From Spirogloea muscicola (Eukaryota > Streptophyta > Zygnematophyceae > Spirogloeales > Spirogloeaceae): DNA of 43,287 bases. Below the pieces are notes generated by a model, which worked only from the letters and a program-made list of their open reading frames with translations, was not told the origin of the DNA and ran no database searches. A program made the position numbers and the translations under genes. The first letter of the stretch is position 1. Every line of letters begins with the position of its first letter. Positions 32,805-43,287 of this stretch are shown here, piece after piece. The stretch spans positions 15,666 through 58,952 of the forward strand of contig WELB01000343.1 of assembly GCA_009602725.1 (NCBI GenBank), given 5' to 3'.

Positions 32805-35800
32805 NTGCCAACGGCTCGCGCTGATAGCCCCAATGGCGGCCATGGTGGCGGCGAGGCGCCGGCGACGCTGGCTGAGTGGGGCCGCGCGGTGCTCCTGACG
32901 GCGGAGCCCGCCGAGAAGGCGCGCCTCACGCACGCCGCCTTCGCCGCCCTCGCCGCCGGCGGCCTCCCAGTTGGAACCGCAGCCCCGCCGGCACAGCCCG
33001 CGCGGCCTGCGCTGCCGCAGCTGGTCAGCGGCTCCCCCTGCCCGCCTGCCTGAGCGGGTCAGCTTACCAGCAGCTGAGTACACCTGTCAGTGTGTGCTTG
33101 CCTTTGTACTTGGCCACTCAGGCCCTCCATCACTCAATACGCACTTCAATTTCCAATCGCAGCTCAAACCCTAATCCTAAAGCCTGAACACCCAAACCCT
33201 AGATGTCAGACGCTCAGCGCAGAGAGGACAAGTGCTTAGGGTTTAAGGTGATGCAGGTATTTAGGGATTTGGGGTTTCTTCTTGCGCCGTCGTCGAGCAC
33301 AGTCGCCCTTGCGCAGAAAGGCCGCCAGCTAGAATCACCAGCTGTGAGCCTGCAGCCGCAGCCTCTCGTCGGCTGCTCGGAGCTTTTGGAAGGGCAGAGG
33401 CCTTCCATTGCCAGTGCCACGCAAGCCACCCCATCGGTTTGCTATCCAGATCGGTTGGCGACCGCCGGCATTGGGGGGTGGCGAGAGGCGGCTCGACTCT
33501 CTCGCAATACTTTATAGAGGGGAGTGATGGACCTCACAACCACCAAGATCCTTTACATGTTCCTGATTTTTTAATGATTTAGAGTCCAAAACCAACCCCA
33601 ACACACCTAAATAGGGTAAAGGGCTTAGGGTTTAGGGTTCACTTAGGAGGAATATTAGAATTCAGGGTAGAGGGTATAGGGTTTTGGGTTCAGGGTGTGG
33701 AATGTGGTCAAAGTCATCCCTTCTACACAATCAGTTGTCTGAGTTCCGGCCTGCGTCCTCAGCCAGCTGGTGACTGTGCGGCGGCGTGGTGGCGGCAGGT
33801 CCATCCGCGGGATGTGCCGCAGCCTGGGCGGGGATCGCCGCTGCCATGGGCGGCGCACACTCTCCACAACCTTGCGCACATCGAGCTCAACGCCATCGAC
33901 CTTGCCTGGGACACCGTCGTGCGCTTCGCGGGCCTGACCGAGGAGGCCGCTGCACCCCGAAAGCAGGTGCAGGAAGAAGCGGACGTGGCTGGGGAGGGCC
34001 CGCTGAGGGCCATGGAGCTCAGGGGGCAGGAGCCCATCAATGAAAGCGGCAGCGATAGTGGCGCCCTCCTGTGCGACTGCTTCTTTGCAGATTTTGCTCG
34101 CGTTGCTGACGACGAGAGCCGGCACCTCGTCTGGTGCCTGCAGCGGCTTGAGGAGCTCGGCTTCCAGTGAGCACCTTCCACCAGCTTCTAAATTAGTAAA
34201 GCCCCACACTCCACCATCCTGAGCAAGGTCGCGTGCTCTCCTGCCTACCTACTAGTTCCAGGAAGGGCGTCGTGAGTGCGGAGCCAAGAAAGTGCCACCT
34301 GTGAGGCTTCCCGTTGCTCTACTGGAGACATACTTAGGCCTGTCGAGCTCCTCGTGGCCCGTGCGTTGCAGGTACGGCGACATGCCGGCACACAATCTCC
34401 TGTGGGACGGCTGTGAGCGATCAGCCGCAGACGTCAGCTCCCGGCTCGCCGTCATCCCCATGATGCAGGTCAGTCAATAAGTGAAGCTGGCCTCTCAGTC
34501 GGCCCAACTCTACAGCTAGCAGCCGCGTCTCTGTGAGGAGCGGCTCAGGGGGCTTTCGTTCACAGCCTTTTGTTTGCTGCTATGTCTACGCTTCACTCCC
34601 GTGGCTAACCCTAGCATCAATCTGTAATGATATCTTTTATGTTGAAGGCATCTGTTATCCCCCTTTCTTATGTTGAAGGCATCTGTTATCCCCCTTACTT
34701 CTGACACCATTGGTCTGAGGCTGAGGCTTGGCCTTCCGTCTCTGTTTCTTCTTACAGTGAAGCTGTTCTTTCAGAGGCTCAGAAAGCCAAGCCCTGAGCC
34801 TTTGGTGCTTGCACTATCCAGGAGGCAAGGGGCCTGGACGCCGGGCCGCGGCTGGCGGAGCGACTGACCGGCCTCGGTGATGGACGGTCCGCCGCCATCG
34901 TGCGGCGCATCGCGCAGGAGGAGCTTGCGCATGTTGCGGTCGGCGTGGACTGGTTCCTCCACGTCTGCAAGCGGATAGGCACGGACCCTGGGGCGAGCTT
35001 CCGAGGTGGTGCCCCTCCGGCACGAATGTAACCTCAGCACAAACCTTGCTTGCGTAGGATCTGCAAACATAGCGGATTGCAGGAGTCCTGAGTCTCAAGC
35101 CTCGACGCTAGCCTCAGACTCCAGCTCTTAGCCTTTGCTTTTGCGAACACCATCATTGCTCTAACAGCCTTGCGCAAAGGAAGGTGACGTACCTTCTCGG
35201 CGCCGCCCCTCTTTGCTTGCATACATCACTGATTTTTATTCCGTCGAATTTGTGATTGCTCTGACGCGCGCGCAGGCCACGTCGCGCAGCATGCCGTTGA
35301 CGGCCTGCGCGGCCCCTTTGACCACGCCGCCCGAGCGAAGGCCGGCCTGCCCCGGTCGTGGTATGTGTGACGCCATTGCATGGACTAGACATTACAACTT
35401 TGACCCCCTCAAGCAATCCAGTCATTCCAACAGTAATTGGTCTTATTTCTAAGTGCCAGCTTAGTCTCTCACAAGATGTACAGAAGAAGTCCCAGGCAAA
35501 CAGGTCCCTGACTGAGCTAAGCTTGTCTCCTGCTTGTGGTTTGGCTTCAGGACAACGCCACAGTCTGATGGGTCAGTTGTGCTGCAAGTATGGCTGACCA
35601 CAAGGCTGAAAGGCGGGATGCATTGCAATTGCGTAACGGAAGTCACTGTGTCGCGCTGCGGTGTGTGGCAGGTATGACCCAGAAGCGTCCGCGGAGCAGG
35701 GGCATCCTCCATTGCGCAGCTATAGCCAGCAGGACAGCGTCCCTGGTGGAGGCAGGGCGAGGCGGCTCCCGAGGGCTGGCAGCGCCGCCCTGGAGGCCGA

Positions 35801-36136
35801 GAAGCGGAGCCTCGCTCGCAAGGTTCGGCCAGCAGGCCCAACACCTAAACCCTGGATCAAGTGATTAAGGTCTTGAAGCCTCGACATACGCATGCACGAC
35901 TTGTCCATCAAGAGGACATCCGGTGCAGCTGTAACTCCTCGTGAGAGATGCATAGTAACGACAGGTGTTCGCTTATACTCAGCCATATCTGCACCTGTTC
36001 TTGGCCCCAGGCTCTGCGGCACCAGGCGGCACTTCGCACCGAGTTGTCGCTGCAGATGAGCCAGGAGGCGCGGACGAGGGCCAAGGGGCAGCTGTCCAAG
36101 GTCTGCAACCTCCTCCTCTCCTTGCTGCATATGTGA
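32805..36136 (+). CDS. DUF455 family protein (ferritin-like fold)
   Basis: Seven exons (32805-33023, 33799-34166, 34372-34468, 34822-35005, 35276-35360, 35672-35822 and 36011-36136) phase perfectly into 409 aa. The N-terminal part (LAEWGRAVLLTAEPAEKARLT) and the core match DUF455. Likely di-iron ligands of a ferritin-like four-helix bundle are visible: HIELNAID (about 100-107), DDESRH (177-182) and EELAH (261-265). Other landmarks are YGDMPAHNLLWDGCE, GPFDHAARAKAGLPRSWYD and a C-terminal helical tail (LRTELSLQMSQEARTRAKGQ). About 45 residues between the first and second ligand helices (120-165) look like a low-complexity insertion. The reaction is unknown; bacterial relatives are uncharacterised or tentatively metal-dependent. 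The start is the codon NTG at 32805: if N is A, it is an ATG in frame with no other upstream in-frame ATG nearby. Intron 1 contains a family-A repeat and telomere-like words. Confidence 0.88.
33051..33140 (+). repeat. Dispersed repeat family A, copy 4 (in DUF455 intron 1)
   Basis: It starts tgagcgggtcagct only 27 bases after the exon-1 donor and ends with cttggccactcaggccctccatc. It is inverted relative to copy 3, so the two bracket exon 1. Confidence 0.78.
33165..33250. repeat. Telomere-like words in DUF455 intron 1
   Basis: CCCTAA-type units at 33165-33200 (caaaccctaatcctaaag, cccaaaccctag) are followed by tagggtttaagg at 33237. The orientation flips within 60 bases, as in the UAP intron at 10250-10336. 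Confidence 0.6.
33610..33700 (+). repeat. Telomere-like repeats (TTTAGGG-rich) in DUF455 intron 1
   Basis: A run of gggcttagggtttagggttc followed by agggtatagggttttgggttcaggg lies about 100 bases upstream of exon 2. Confidence 0.7.
34639..34700 (+). repeat. 31-bp tandem duplication in DUF455 intron 3
   Basis: Two near-identical 31-base units, each starting atgttgaaggcatctgttat, are arranged head to tail. This is a recent-looking minisatellite with no evident function. Confidence 0.85.
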
Positions 36137-36154
36137 GATGCTTAACTTGCCAGT

Positions 36155-36195
36155 GTTTAGGGGTTAGTATTTAGGGTTTAGGGCTCATGGTTTAA
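36155..36195 (+). repeat. Telomere-like block 3' of DUF455
   Basis: Degenerate ttagggg/ttagggt units begin 20 bases after the DUF455 stop codon, probably in its 3' UTR. Confidence 0.65.
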
Positions 36196-36506
36196 GGTCT
36201 TCATTTGCAAGGGAGCCAGCAAGATTCAGTCAGTGGACTTGAGGATCCGTCGTGATAGACTTGCCGCATGCACAGGGCCCTCTACTGCAAGCTCTTGATA
36301 GCACACCTACTTCTCTCTGGATCAGGTCTATGAGTGGCTGGCGTTGATCGTGGCGATGGAAAAAAACAACGTGGACCCTTGAGCAACTGCTCCTCAATGG
36401 TCGGTGCACCAGCTGGGGTTATGCTGCACCCAGAAGTGAGTGCCCTATGCAGTGAGTACTGGCAAGTGAAGAGTGTCCCTTGAGCAGCAACTAGTTTCTT
36501 AGTCAA

Positions 36507-37531
36507 TCACTGGGGAAGGGTTGTGTGCGGATGGCAGGATGTGTCATGCTCAATCTCGTTGTTGGCAAAGTAACGTTCTGTCCTAAGTTGGTTATCTAAG
36601 CTGGCAGGCATAGAAGACATGATAAGCTTCATACTTGGAAAAATGCAGGAAGTAGAGACAGGCTCTTCCATTATGAGCACATTGCAAGCCATGGTGCTAT
36701 AATTGTAGCCCACATAGATGCACCTTGGATGAGGCGGCACTTTGGTCTTGCCATCCGCTTCTTTTGTTGGTGGCACCCTTGTTTGAAGTCTGCCAAGTGC
36801 TGACACAGGAGGAGCAGCCCAAGCGCCCATCAATGGGGGTGTCCTTATCATAATCTACATTAGTGATTTCCAGCCATCACGAGTACAGTGTCTATCCCGC
36901 CCAGCACATCAACACTGTGCAATGAATACGGGGCAGACACCCCAACATGGTGCGTTCTGACCGGAAGTAAGGCATCGGAGCTACACCAGCCAGTCAGTGC
37001 CGCAAAAGGGGAAGGTGAGGGCATGGCATGCTGAAGCATCACTGGCAAATGCCAGAGTTGGTTGCCTTTAAAGAAGCAAATGGAGGAAGCAATTTCCTTG
37101 GTTTACATAGCACAAGGTTGCGGTCAGATTTTTTGGCACGGTTTAAAGTCTGGCTAGCAGCTGCATTATTTCTCAAACCTCCGGAGTGATCCTGTGGTAT
37201 GCTCACTTGTGGTGGACACTGGAAACACAAGTGTTGATTGTCAATATATCATACTCTCTTCTTGCTCTTCATTGCTTGGCACCCTTTCTCGATGAACCAT
37301 GTACCATGCAGTCACCAACACCGCCCTCTCCTGGAACTTAACAAGACCGGGACATTGACCAGTACTATCAGTTTCCACCGTGGTCAGCTTGCTGTTCTCT
37401 CTCACAATGGCTAACTGTTGCATGTACGCGATGCAAGAAGGTTGTAACTTATGATCGGGTGGTCTTCCCTCCATCCAGCAATCCTCCCTTGAGCAAGAAG
37501 AGGGTGAATCACGTAACCTTTTGTTCATCAA
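36507..37531 (-). pseudogene. Possible degenerate copia-type polyprotein remnant
   Basis: Four minus-strand frames broken by stops and shifts lie end to end (37531-37241, 37230-37039, 37048-36860 and 36851-36507). The last contains KTKVPPHPRCIYVGYNYSTM followed by VLIMEE, which resembles the segment after the integrase core in copia elements (R.CIFVGY...KAY.V). I see no integrase or reverse transcriptase catalytic motif, so the assignment is weak. It is certainly not an intact gene. Confidence 0.3.
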
Positions 37532-37920
37532 GTCCGAAGGACGTCACTGAAGTGAGGAATGCTCTGAAAAGAATAACGATCTCAAGCAATCTGAAATGAA
37601 GCAACCCCAGTCGCTCGTCATTGTTGCCCCCTAATCTCGGCGGAGGCACTGTGTATCCCTCAAGCCATTGTCATGGAAGGTAGTCACTAGGAGGAACCTC
37701 TCTGAACCTGCACTTGACGGTACACCACTCTGATATCTGGGAGAATTGGTGATGAAAGCGCCTAAAGACTGGTGCTGAGCATCATGCCGGTCTTGCAAGT
37801 TTGGCCATTGGGCGCATGTTCATTGGAGAAGTTGTGAGAATAATCCTCGTCTTGAGGACTAATGCAGCTCCAAGGCCTCTGGTGAGAAATGTTCTCGAGT
37901 TTCAAGTGGTACCTGTGATC

Positions 37921-40900
37921 CTATAGAGGATATTCCTTCTGAAGGAGTGCCAGATCGTGCCTGTCACATGCTTCCAGCATGTCGTTCCTGCTCATGCAAC
38001 TGAGAGATATTCTCAGGTACTGCCATGCGTTCTCAGCCTTTGGGTTCATTGACAACGCTCGGACGTAGTAGCGGATGGACTCCTCATACCGCCCTTGATT
38101 GGCATAACCTATGCCCATGTTTGACCAAGCCCTCACATAGTTGGGCTTCAAATCTAAGGCCTGCCAAGTGGAAAAATACATCTGCTGTAAGTCCATATGT
38201 GCTCATTGACTGCAAACACGCCTCGTACATAACATAAACCCTTGCATCAAGCAAGTAGAAACCCAAAGACTACCTACAGAGTTGCCTTGAACCAATTCAC
38301 GGACAAGCAACAGCGGCTGGCAATTCAGAGATGCCCCTTAAGCACATTCTAAAAACTTGTGACCTACACTGCAACAGGGGGTCAAGGTCACAGCACTGAC
38401 CTGCTGATAGGCCTCAATGGCTTCTGAGCTATGAGCGCTGTTGGCCTGTGTTGCGCCCAACTTGTTCCACAAGGAGTAGTCATCCTTGCGAAGGGACAGG
38501 GCCTTCTGGAATGCATCAATGGCTCGTTCGTACTCTCTAGAAAGATTGAAGAGCACTCCAAGCACTGTGTGCACGTCGGCATCTTCAGGTGCAAGTCGCA
38601 CAGCTTCTGTGAAGAGGCTTGCCACCTGGCGAACCCGCAGACACTCATAAATGATGACTCGTGTATTGTCAACAACCTCTTGTGACATGTTCTTGACCAA
38701 GCAAGACACGTCAAAGCTTATGAGCAACTTTGTACAAGGCAAGCAAGCCACGAGGAAGTCCTTCTCACCTCCCCATGTGTGAGGCGGTCAACTTGCTCGG
38801 GGGGGATCAGTCCCTTGTACGCTGGATGATTCTGAAGCCAACTTCGCAGATAGTGCAGAGCTTCTGCCTGATCAAGCTCGTTGGTGTGGCTCACTCCTAG
38901 AGCCAGCAGCACCTCCAAATTGCTGGGATCAGCGTCTCTGGCTCTCACCATCGATGCAATTGCCTGCAGATATTAGAATGGTGTCTTCACTCCAATCAGA
39001 AGCTGACCACAGTAGCTGGCCGCTTTCATGCCTGTCATTGCCTGTGACAAGCTATAGAACCTAAGCATATGCAGGCTTGCTCAGCACCTGACGGTCGTCG
39101 TCATTCTCAGCATGACTTATGCCGAGCAACCGCCATCCTTCTGCATTGTTGGGGTTCTTCAGCACCTCCGCTTCCAGGGCCAATACAGCTTCACTTAGCA
39201 GACCCCTAGGCACATAAGGACAGGCACTCTATAAATAAAGAGTTCTATGTGACGAGCATAGTCAGCCAATGACATCAGTTTTTGTATTGGAGACTGCATC
39301 ACAGCCTGAAAAAGTGTCTATCAGTGTGGCGTGAGTGCCCTAGCTTGAGTTCTGGAAGCGGGGTTGCTCCATATGGCATTCACGCTTCCAGAATCCACAG
39401 GCAATTGTGATTCACCACCGCAGTGGAACGGAGCACATGGGTGTGAAGACTGCACAAGGATTTTGCGAAGACCCACCTGCGGAATAGCCCCTGACCTTCT
39501 GAAAGTGGGTTTGCGTGGCCCATATAGGGGTTCTGGTCTGAGAATACGTACGCCCATCGAGATGCTGAAGGGGTAGCTCCTGACTCTCCCTGCACTTGCT
39601 CCTCCACGAACCTGCGTACCCACAACCGGGTCAGTGCACAATGTGCTTCCGTGCCCCACCTTATGTGCTGCATAACAGCCCTGCTTCAGCTTTTCGAGTT
39701 GGGTGATACCCATAAAGCATGCTGATAACCATAAACCATGCTGTGCAAGAAATTAGAGCCAGAGATTGGAGGAACTGACTGATTGTATGAGTCCAGCCAC
39801 CCTTGATCCACTGGTCCGTCGTTCTCCAATGCGCCCTCGGCCAGTCTATCCCCAAATTCGTTTGCCCAGTCTTGGCCTTGGTGCTGTTTTCGGAACTCGC
39901 TCGCCCATCCTTCAACCCCAAGCTGGCGCTCTTGAACAAACTCATTCTCCCAAGTGGGCTGCACAAAGTTGGAGACATTTCCCATGTGGTCAAGCCAGCA
40001 ATTTGCTGCTACTTCTTTCTGCTCAGCTTGGAGGTAACGAACAGGCAATTAAATGTAAGTCTCTCATTGCAGAGGGACAGGGTATACCTACTGAAAGCTC
40101 TCAGGCCCACGAGGTGCGATGGACCTGAATACTACTGCATGAGATCCAGGGGCTGGGTTCTGTTACCACGTCTGCGAATGATATTATGAGTACAATACCT
40201 TGTTGTTGGTGAACTCAGAGGCCCACGCCCCGTCATTGTGCCTATTCTGGTGCAGACCGTCAAATTCCTCAGCCCAGCCGTTTGCGCCATTGGCCTTGAC
40301 CTGGTTGCCGTCGACAATCAGGTCGCCCCTGCTCATCTTTGACACTAATTGCAAGAACCTGGAGTTCTGCAGTAGACATTGCACTTGGCTCTTTCAAGAT
40401 TGTGATCGGGCCGCACGATCACCAGCTTGGGCTGACAGAAAGACCATCAGTTGGTTGAGCAGATGCACTTGCCCTCAAGCACCTAAATCTAAGCAACTCA
40501 TATGATTGCAACACCAGTCTACTCTTCCTGTATCTGACTAAATCTGCTCCCTGGATCTTTCCTGATCTGCCAACCTATAGAGAGCCTTGGCAACAAATCA
40601 CCTGGAATTTGGGGTCTCGATTTTGCGAGAGGGTGTCGACAAGAGCCCGCGTCTGCTCCTGAGCAGCCAGGTGCTGCATCTCTCTATTCTGCGGTCGCAA
40701 TGGAGCAGCATCCCCCATCTGCTCGCCGACAGCGTCACCACCATCAGACCCAATATTACTTAGTGCCTTAACATTCATGGGACGTCAGATACACGGCCTG
40801 CTTCAAGCTCTAACGTGAATCATGTCAGTGATGACCGGTAAAGTGTGGCGTGGAGGCAAGACCTGCTCAAACTCGTTCGCCCAGGCGTCGCCGGGCTGCT

Positions 40901-42685
40901 TCTCCTGCTGAAACTCGTTGGCCCACCCCCCTGGTCGACCCCCAAAGCTGCTGTTATACTCGTCTGCCCATCGCTGCGCTGCAGGGTTGCGCCCTGCTGC
41001 ACCCTCTTGCCAGTAGTCCTCAAACTCGGTAAACCTGCCACCCATCGGCCCTTGCACCTTGGCTGAATCGCCATCAATCTGCAGCGCTTGCAGGAGAGCA
41101 CTGACCTGCGCAGCAAGAAAGAGGGAGAAGCACAATCAAGACTACCTTAGTAGTAAATCTCAGCATAACCTAGGTCCTACAGATCAGCAATGCGCATGCA
41201 TCGTAAATTGCAAGATGAAACTTTACCAATTGACATTAATGACAACAGCAGTACTACCAAAGACACAGCAGAATACGTCAATATTCCATCAAGCACAGAG
41301 CATAGAACCCACCTGTGCATCCACAAATGCGTCATCCCGGTCCGCAAATACATGACGAGCCATGATGCTCGTGCGATCCCGGATCCTGCACTTGTCCACG
41401 TACGAGAGGCAAAGGTCCGGGAGCCGCACGCCCTGGATTGGCACGGCACTGTGCCCAGCGGCCATGAACGACCGCAGGAAGCTCGAGAGCACCTGCTGCT
41501 GGCCATCTGCAACACACACGCCCAACACTGAGAACAGGTCATACTTGCAGCAAGCCTGCTTGTACGACAGTGTACGCGAGCTTCACTATAGCAACTCCAC
41601 AACCGGCGGATAACAATAACGTGTGAGACGAGTCACCCCAGTCATCTCTCTCAAGTCCGACTTTTCACATCGTCCACGTGCAGTATTGAGAAGAAGCAAG
41701 ACCGCAAGTGCATGCAACATGCTCGTAAGCTGGCGGATGATGGACGTGGAGATGACCTGGAAGGTGGAACGGGGCTGGCACCCGGCTCTGCTGCCCATAG
41801 ATGTGCTCAAAGTCGCCAAACATGGCTGCCTCCTCGGCACTGCCGGGCGGCCGAGCGTGGTAGCCCTGGAGGTGAGGCGGAGCAGGAAGGGGGCCCGCCA
41901 GAGCGGGCCTGCGCGTGGCTTCCTCCCACGCATCAGCAAAGCCCCCGACTTCGCCATGGAATCCTCGCAGGAAGTCCGAGTCCTGCCACGAAGGTGGAGC
42001 ACAGTGGCTCAGATTGGCTAATAGCTTGCTAACAACTGCCAGACAGATGCGCAACGCTGAGTCCCACCACCAACGTTGAGCTTTGATGTGCACGTAGGAC
42101 CCCACGACTGGAGCTTCGACAGCTCAGCTTAACCTGAACTAGGGTCTGAAGGGAAGCACCGAGGAGCCAGCACGCACCGGCAGGCCCAGTCTTCCGTCGA
42201 GCTCGGAGCCAGGCAGCGACGTCCCAGGGAGCGGGCCGACGCCAAAGCGGTCGAAGCCGTGGGGCACGGCCCCCTGGCCTGTCAGACTCGGCACCTCCCG
42301 CAGGCGCTCCTGTGCGGCAACAACAAACAGCTCGGTTGCGGCAGTCAGAAGCGATGCCATGATAAGCTGTAGAGGCTTGCCATTTGGTTGCGCTTGTGTC
42401 AGTGGCAAATTGCGTCTGCACGGACTGTGTGAGGGCACTGCCTAGGCGCGGAGGCTCGGTCATGGGCGCCACGGTCTGGGCCGTGCTGCTCGGGCGCAAG
42501 CGAGCTGCGGCCGGCGCTTGCGACGTGCGGAGGAGGGCGCCGCCTCGTCTGCTGCTGACCTGCGTCTTGGACGTCGAGCCGATGAGCGCCTCGGCGAGGC
42601 CGCCGAGGGGGTTGGCGGACGACGACGGGCCGGCGCCCGGCACGGAGCAGCCAGCCCCCCCCATGACCAGGTCCCGCAGCGCCAT
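37921..42685 (-). CDS. PEX5: Peroxisomal targeting signal 1 receptor PEX5
   Basis: PEX5 binds C-terminal PTS1 signals in the cytosol, docks cargo at the peroxisome membrane and recycles by ubiquitination. In coding order, 13 exons (42685-42560, 42309-42178, 41982-41757, 41506-41313, 41105-40863, 40766-40602, 40366-40199, 40018-39780, 39611-39477, 39205-39088, 38963-38769, 38625-38401 and 38160-37921) phase into 801 aa. The N-terminus [17 protein letters not shown] carries Cys13, the expected recycling cysteine. [14 protein letters not shown] and [14 protein letters not shown] are typical. Nine WxxxF/Y docking motifs lie between 272 and 496 (WADEY, WANEF, WANEF, WAEEF, WASEF, WENEF, WASEF, WANEF, WLDSY). 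TPR repeats fill about 515-780 ([57 protein letters not shown]). The C-terminus is LLQKEYPL. The length is somewhat above the plant protein. It converges on DUF455. Confidence 0.97.
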
Positions 42686-43163
42686 GGCGCTCCGAGCGCT
42701 GGCAGCCTCGCTCGGCCTCTAAGCAGCACCCGCCTTGTCGTTCTGCCGCCGATGGAGTGCAGCGTAGGCGGTGGCGACCAATGGCGGCAGCCGGCGACGT
42801 CCGCCTCTGGCTTCACGCGCGCTCGCGGCCACGCCAGGCCACCGCGCCGCCGGCTCTGGCACCGCCGCCGCCAGCGCCGCCACGAGAAGCTGCCGACGCG
42901 GTGCGACGAGCATCCGGAGGCTCGAGACTGACGCCGCTGTTGCCACCGCCGCCGCTGCCTCCGCCACGGCCGCAAGGGATTTGCCCGCGTCCCTCAGAGT
43001 ACAGCGCGCCAGGCCCCCCCGTCAGCGGCGACGGCGGCGGCGGCGGCGGCGTCAGCGGCGACAGCGGCGGCGGCAGCGACTGCGGCGGCAGTGGAGATGA
43101 CCTCGTGACGGTCCTCCGAGCAGCGAGAGCGGCAGGCGACGGCGGCAGGCGACGGCGGCGGTG
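42686..43163. promoter_or_regulatory. GC-rich 5' flank of PEX5
   Basis: It is upstream of the PEX5 start codon and rich in gcc/ggc triplets, especially after 43020 (gcggcggcg blocks). Long open frames on both strands are low-complexity Pro/Arg/Gly sequence and are probably not genes. Confidence 0.4.

Positions 43164-43287
<124 letters not shown>

Larger units (their letters stand above)
36137..37920. other. Intergenic region between convergent DUF455 and PEX5
   Basis: It holds the 3' flanks of both genes, a telomere-like block just after the DUF455 stop (36155-36195, gtatttagggtttagggctc), and minus-strand frames at 36507-37531 that may derive from a retrotransposon. I see no intact host gene. 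Confidence 0.5.

Noticed and set aside
33655-34209. 184-codon minus-strand frame opposite DUF455 exon 2
   Set aside because: It is the antisense of a GC-rich coding exon whose plus frame carries conserved DUF455 motifs.
37780-37850. Plus-strand Cys/His cluster (CRSCKFGHWAHVH) resembling a zinc knuckle
   Set aside because: Final cysteine is replaced, a stop lies just upstream, and it is opposite in strand to the possible copia remnant.

Overview
The window reads as nuclear DNA of a green alga, most likely a trebouxiophyte relative. Genes are split into many short exons by GT..AG introns of about 60-800 bases. Proteins are closest to plant-type families. GC-rich (CCG)n tracts lie near gene starts, and plant-type telomere-like repeats (CCCTAAA/TTTAGGG) lie inside introns. 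No operons, prokaryotic features or CRISPR arrays are seen. Family names come from recognising motifs in my own exon models; no search was run.

Layout: (1) 1-1689, dispersed repeat material with a perfect 46-bp hairpin, then a GC-rich 5' flank. (2) 1690-6483 (+), a complete 11-exon CER1/CER3-like fatty aldehyde decarbonylase gene, modelled at 621 aa. (3) 6988-about 11945 (-), UDP-N-acetylglucosamine pyrophosphorylase (UAP), convergent with CER1; three successive introns hold telomere-like repeats and its 5' end runs into a (GA)n tract and a 387-base gap. (4) 12000-13790, repeat copies related to those at the left end. (5) 13792-about 25336 (-), a full-size ABCA transporter of about 25 exons. 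(6) 25337-26763, a GC-rich divergent promoter region. (7) 26764-30972 (+), a membrane-anchored glycosyltransferase of a plant family, with an RDEL C-terminus or an alternative spliced tail. (8) 31339-32804, more repeat copies. (9) 32805-36136 (+), a complete 7-exon DUF455 ferritin-like protein, 409 aa, whose likely start codon contains the window's only isolated N. (10) 36137-37920, a telomere-like block and a possible copia remnant. (11) 37921-42685 (-), a complete 13-exon PEX5 gene, 801 aa. (12) 42686-43287, a GC-rich 5' flank ending in 124 A residues.

The genes are ordinary single-copy eukaryotic loci without an obvious shared pathway. CER1 and ABCA both concern lipids; UAP and the glycosyltransferase both concern glycans; PEX5 imports peroxisomal matrix enzymes. 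Neighbours are convergent (CER1/UAP, DUF455/PEX5) or divergent (ABCA/glycosyltransferase). The less ordinary content is in the non-coding DNA: telomere-like intronic repeats, an interspersed repeat family in both orientations, one inverted pair of which brackets DUF455 exon 1, and a possible retained-intron switch at the glycosyltransferase C-terminus.
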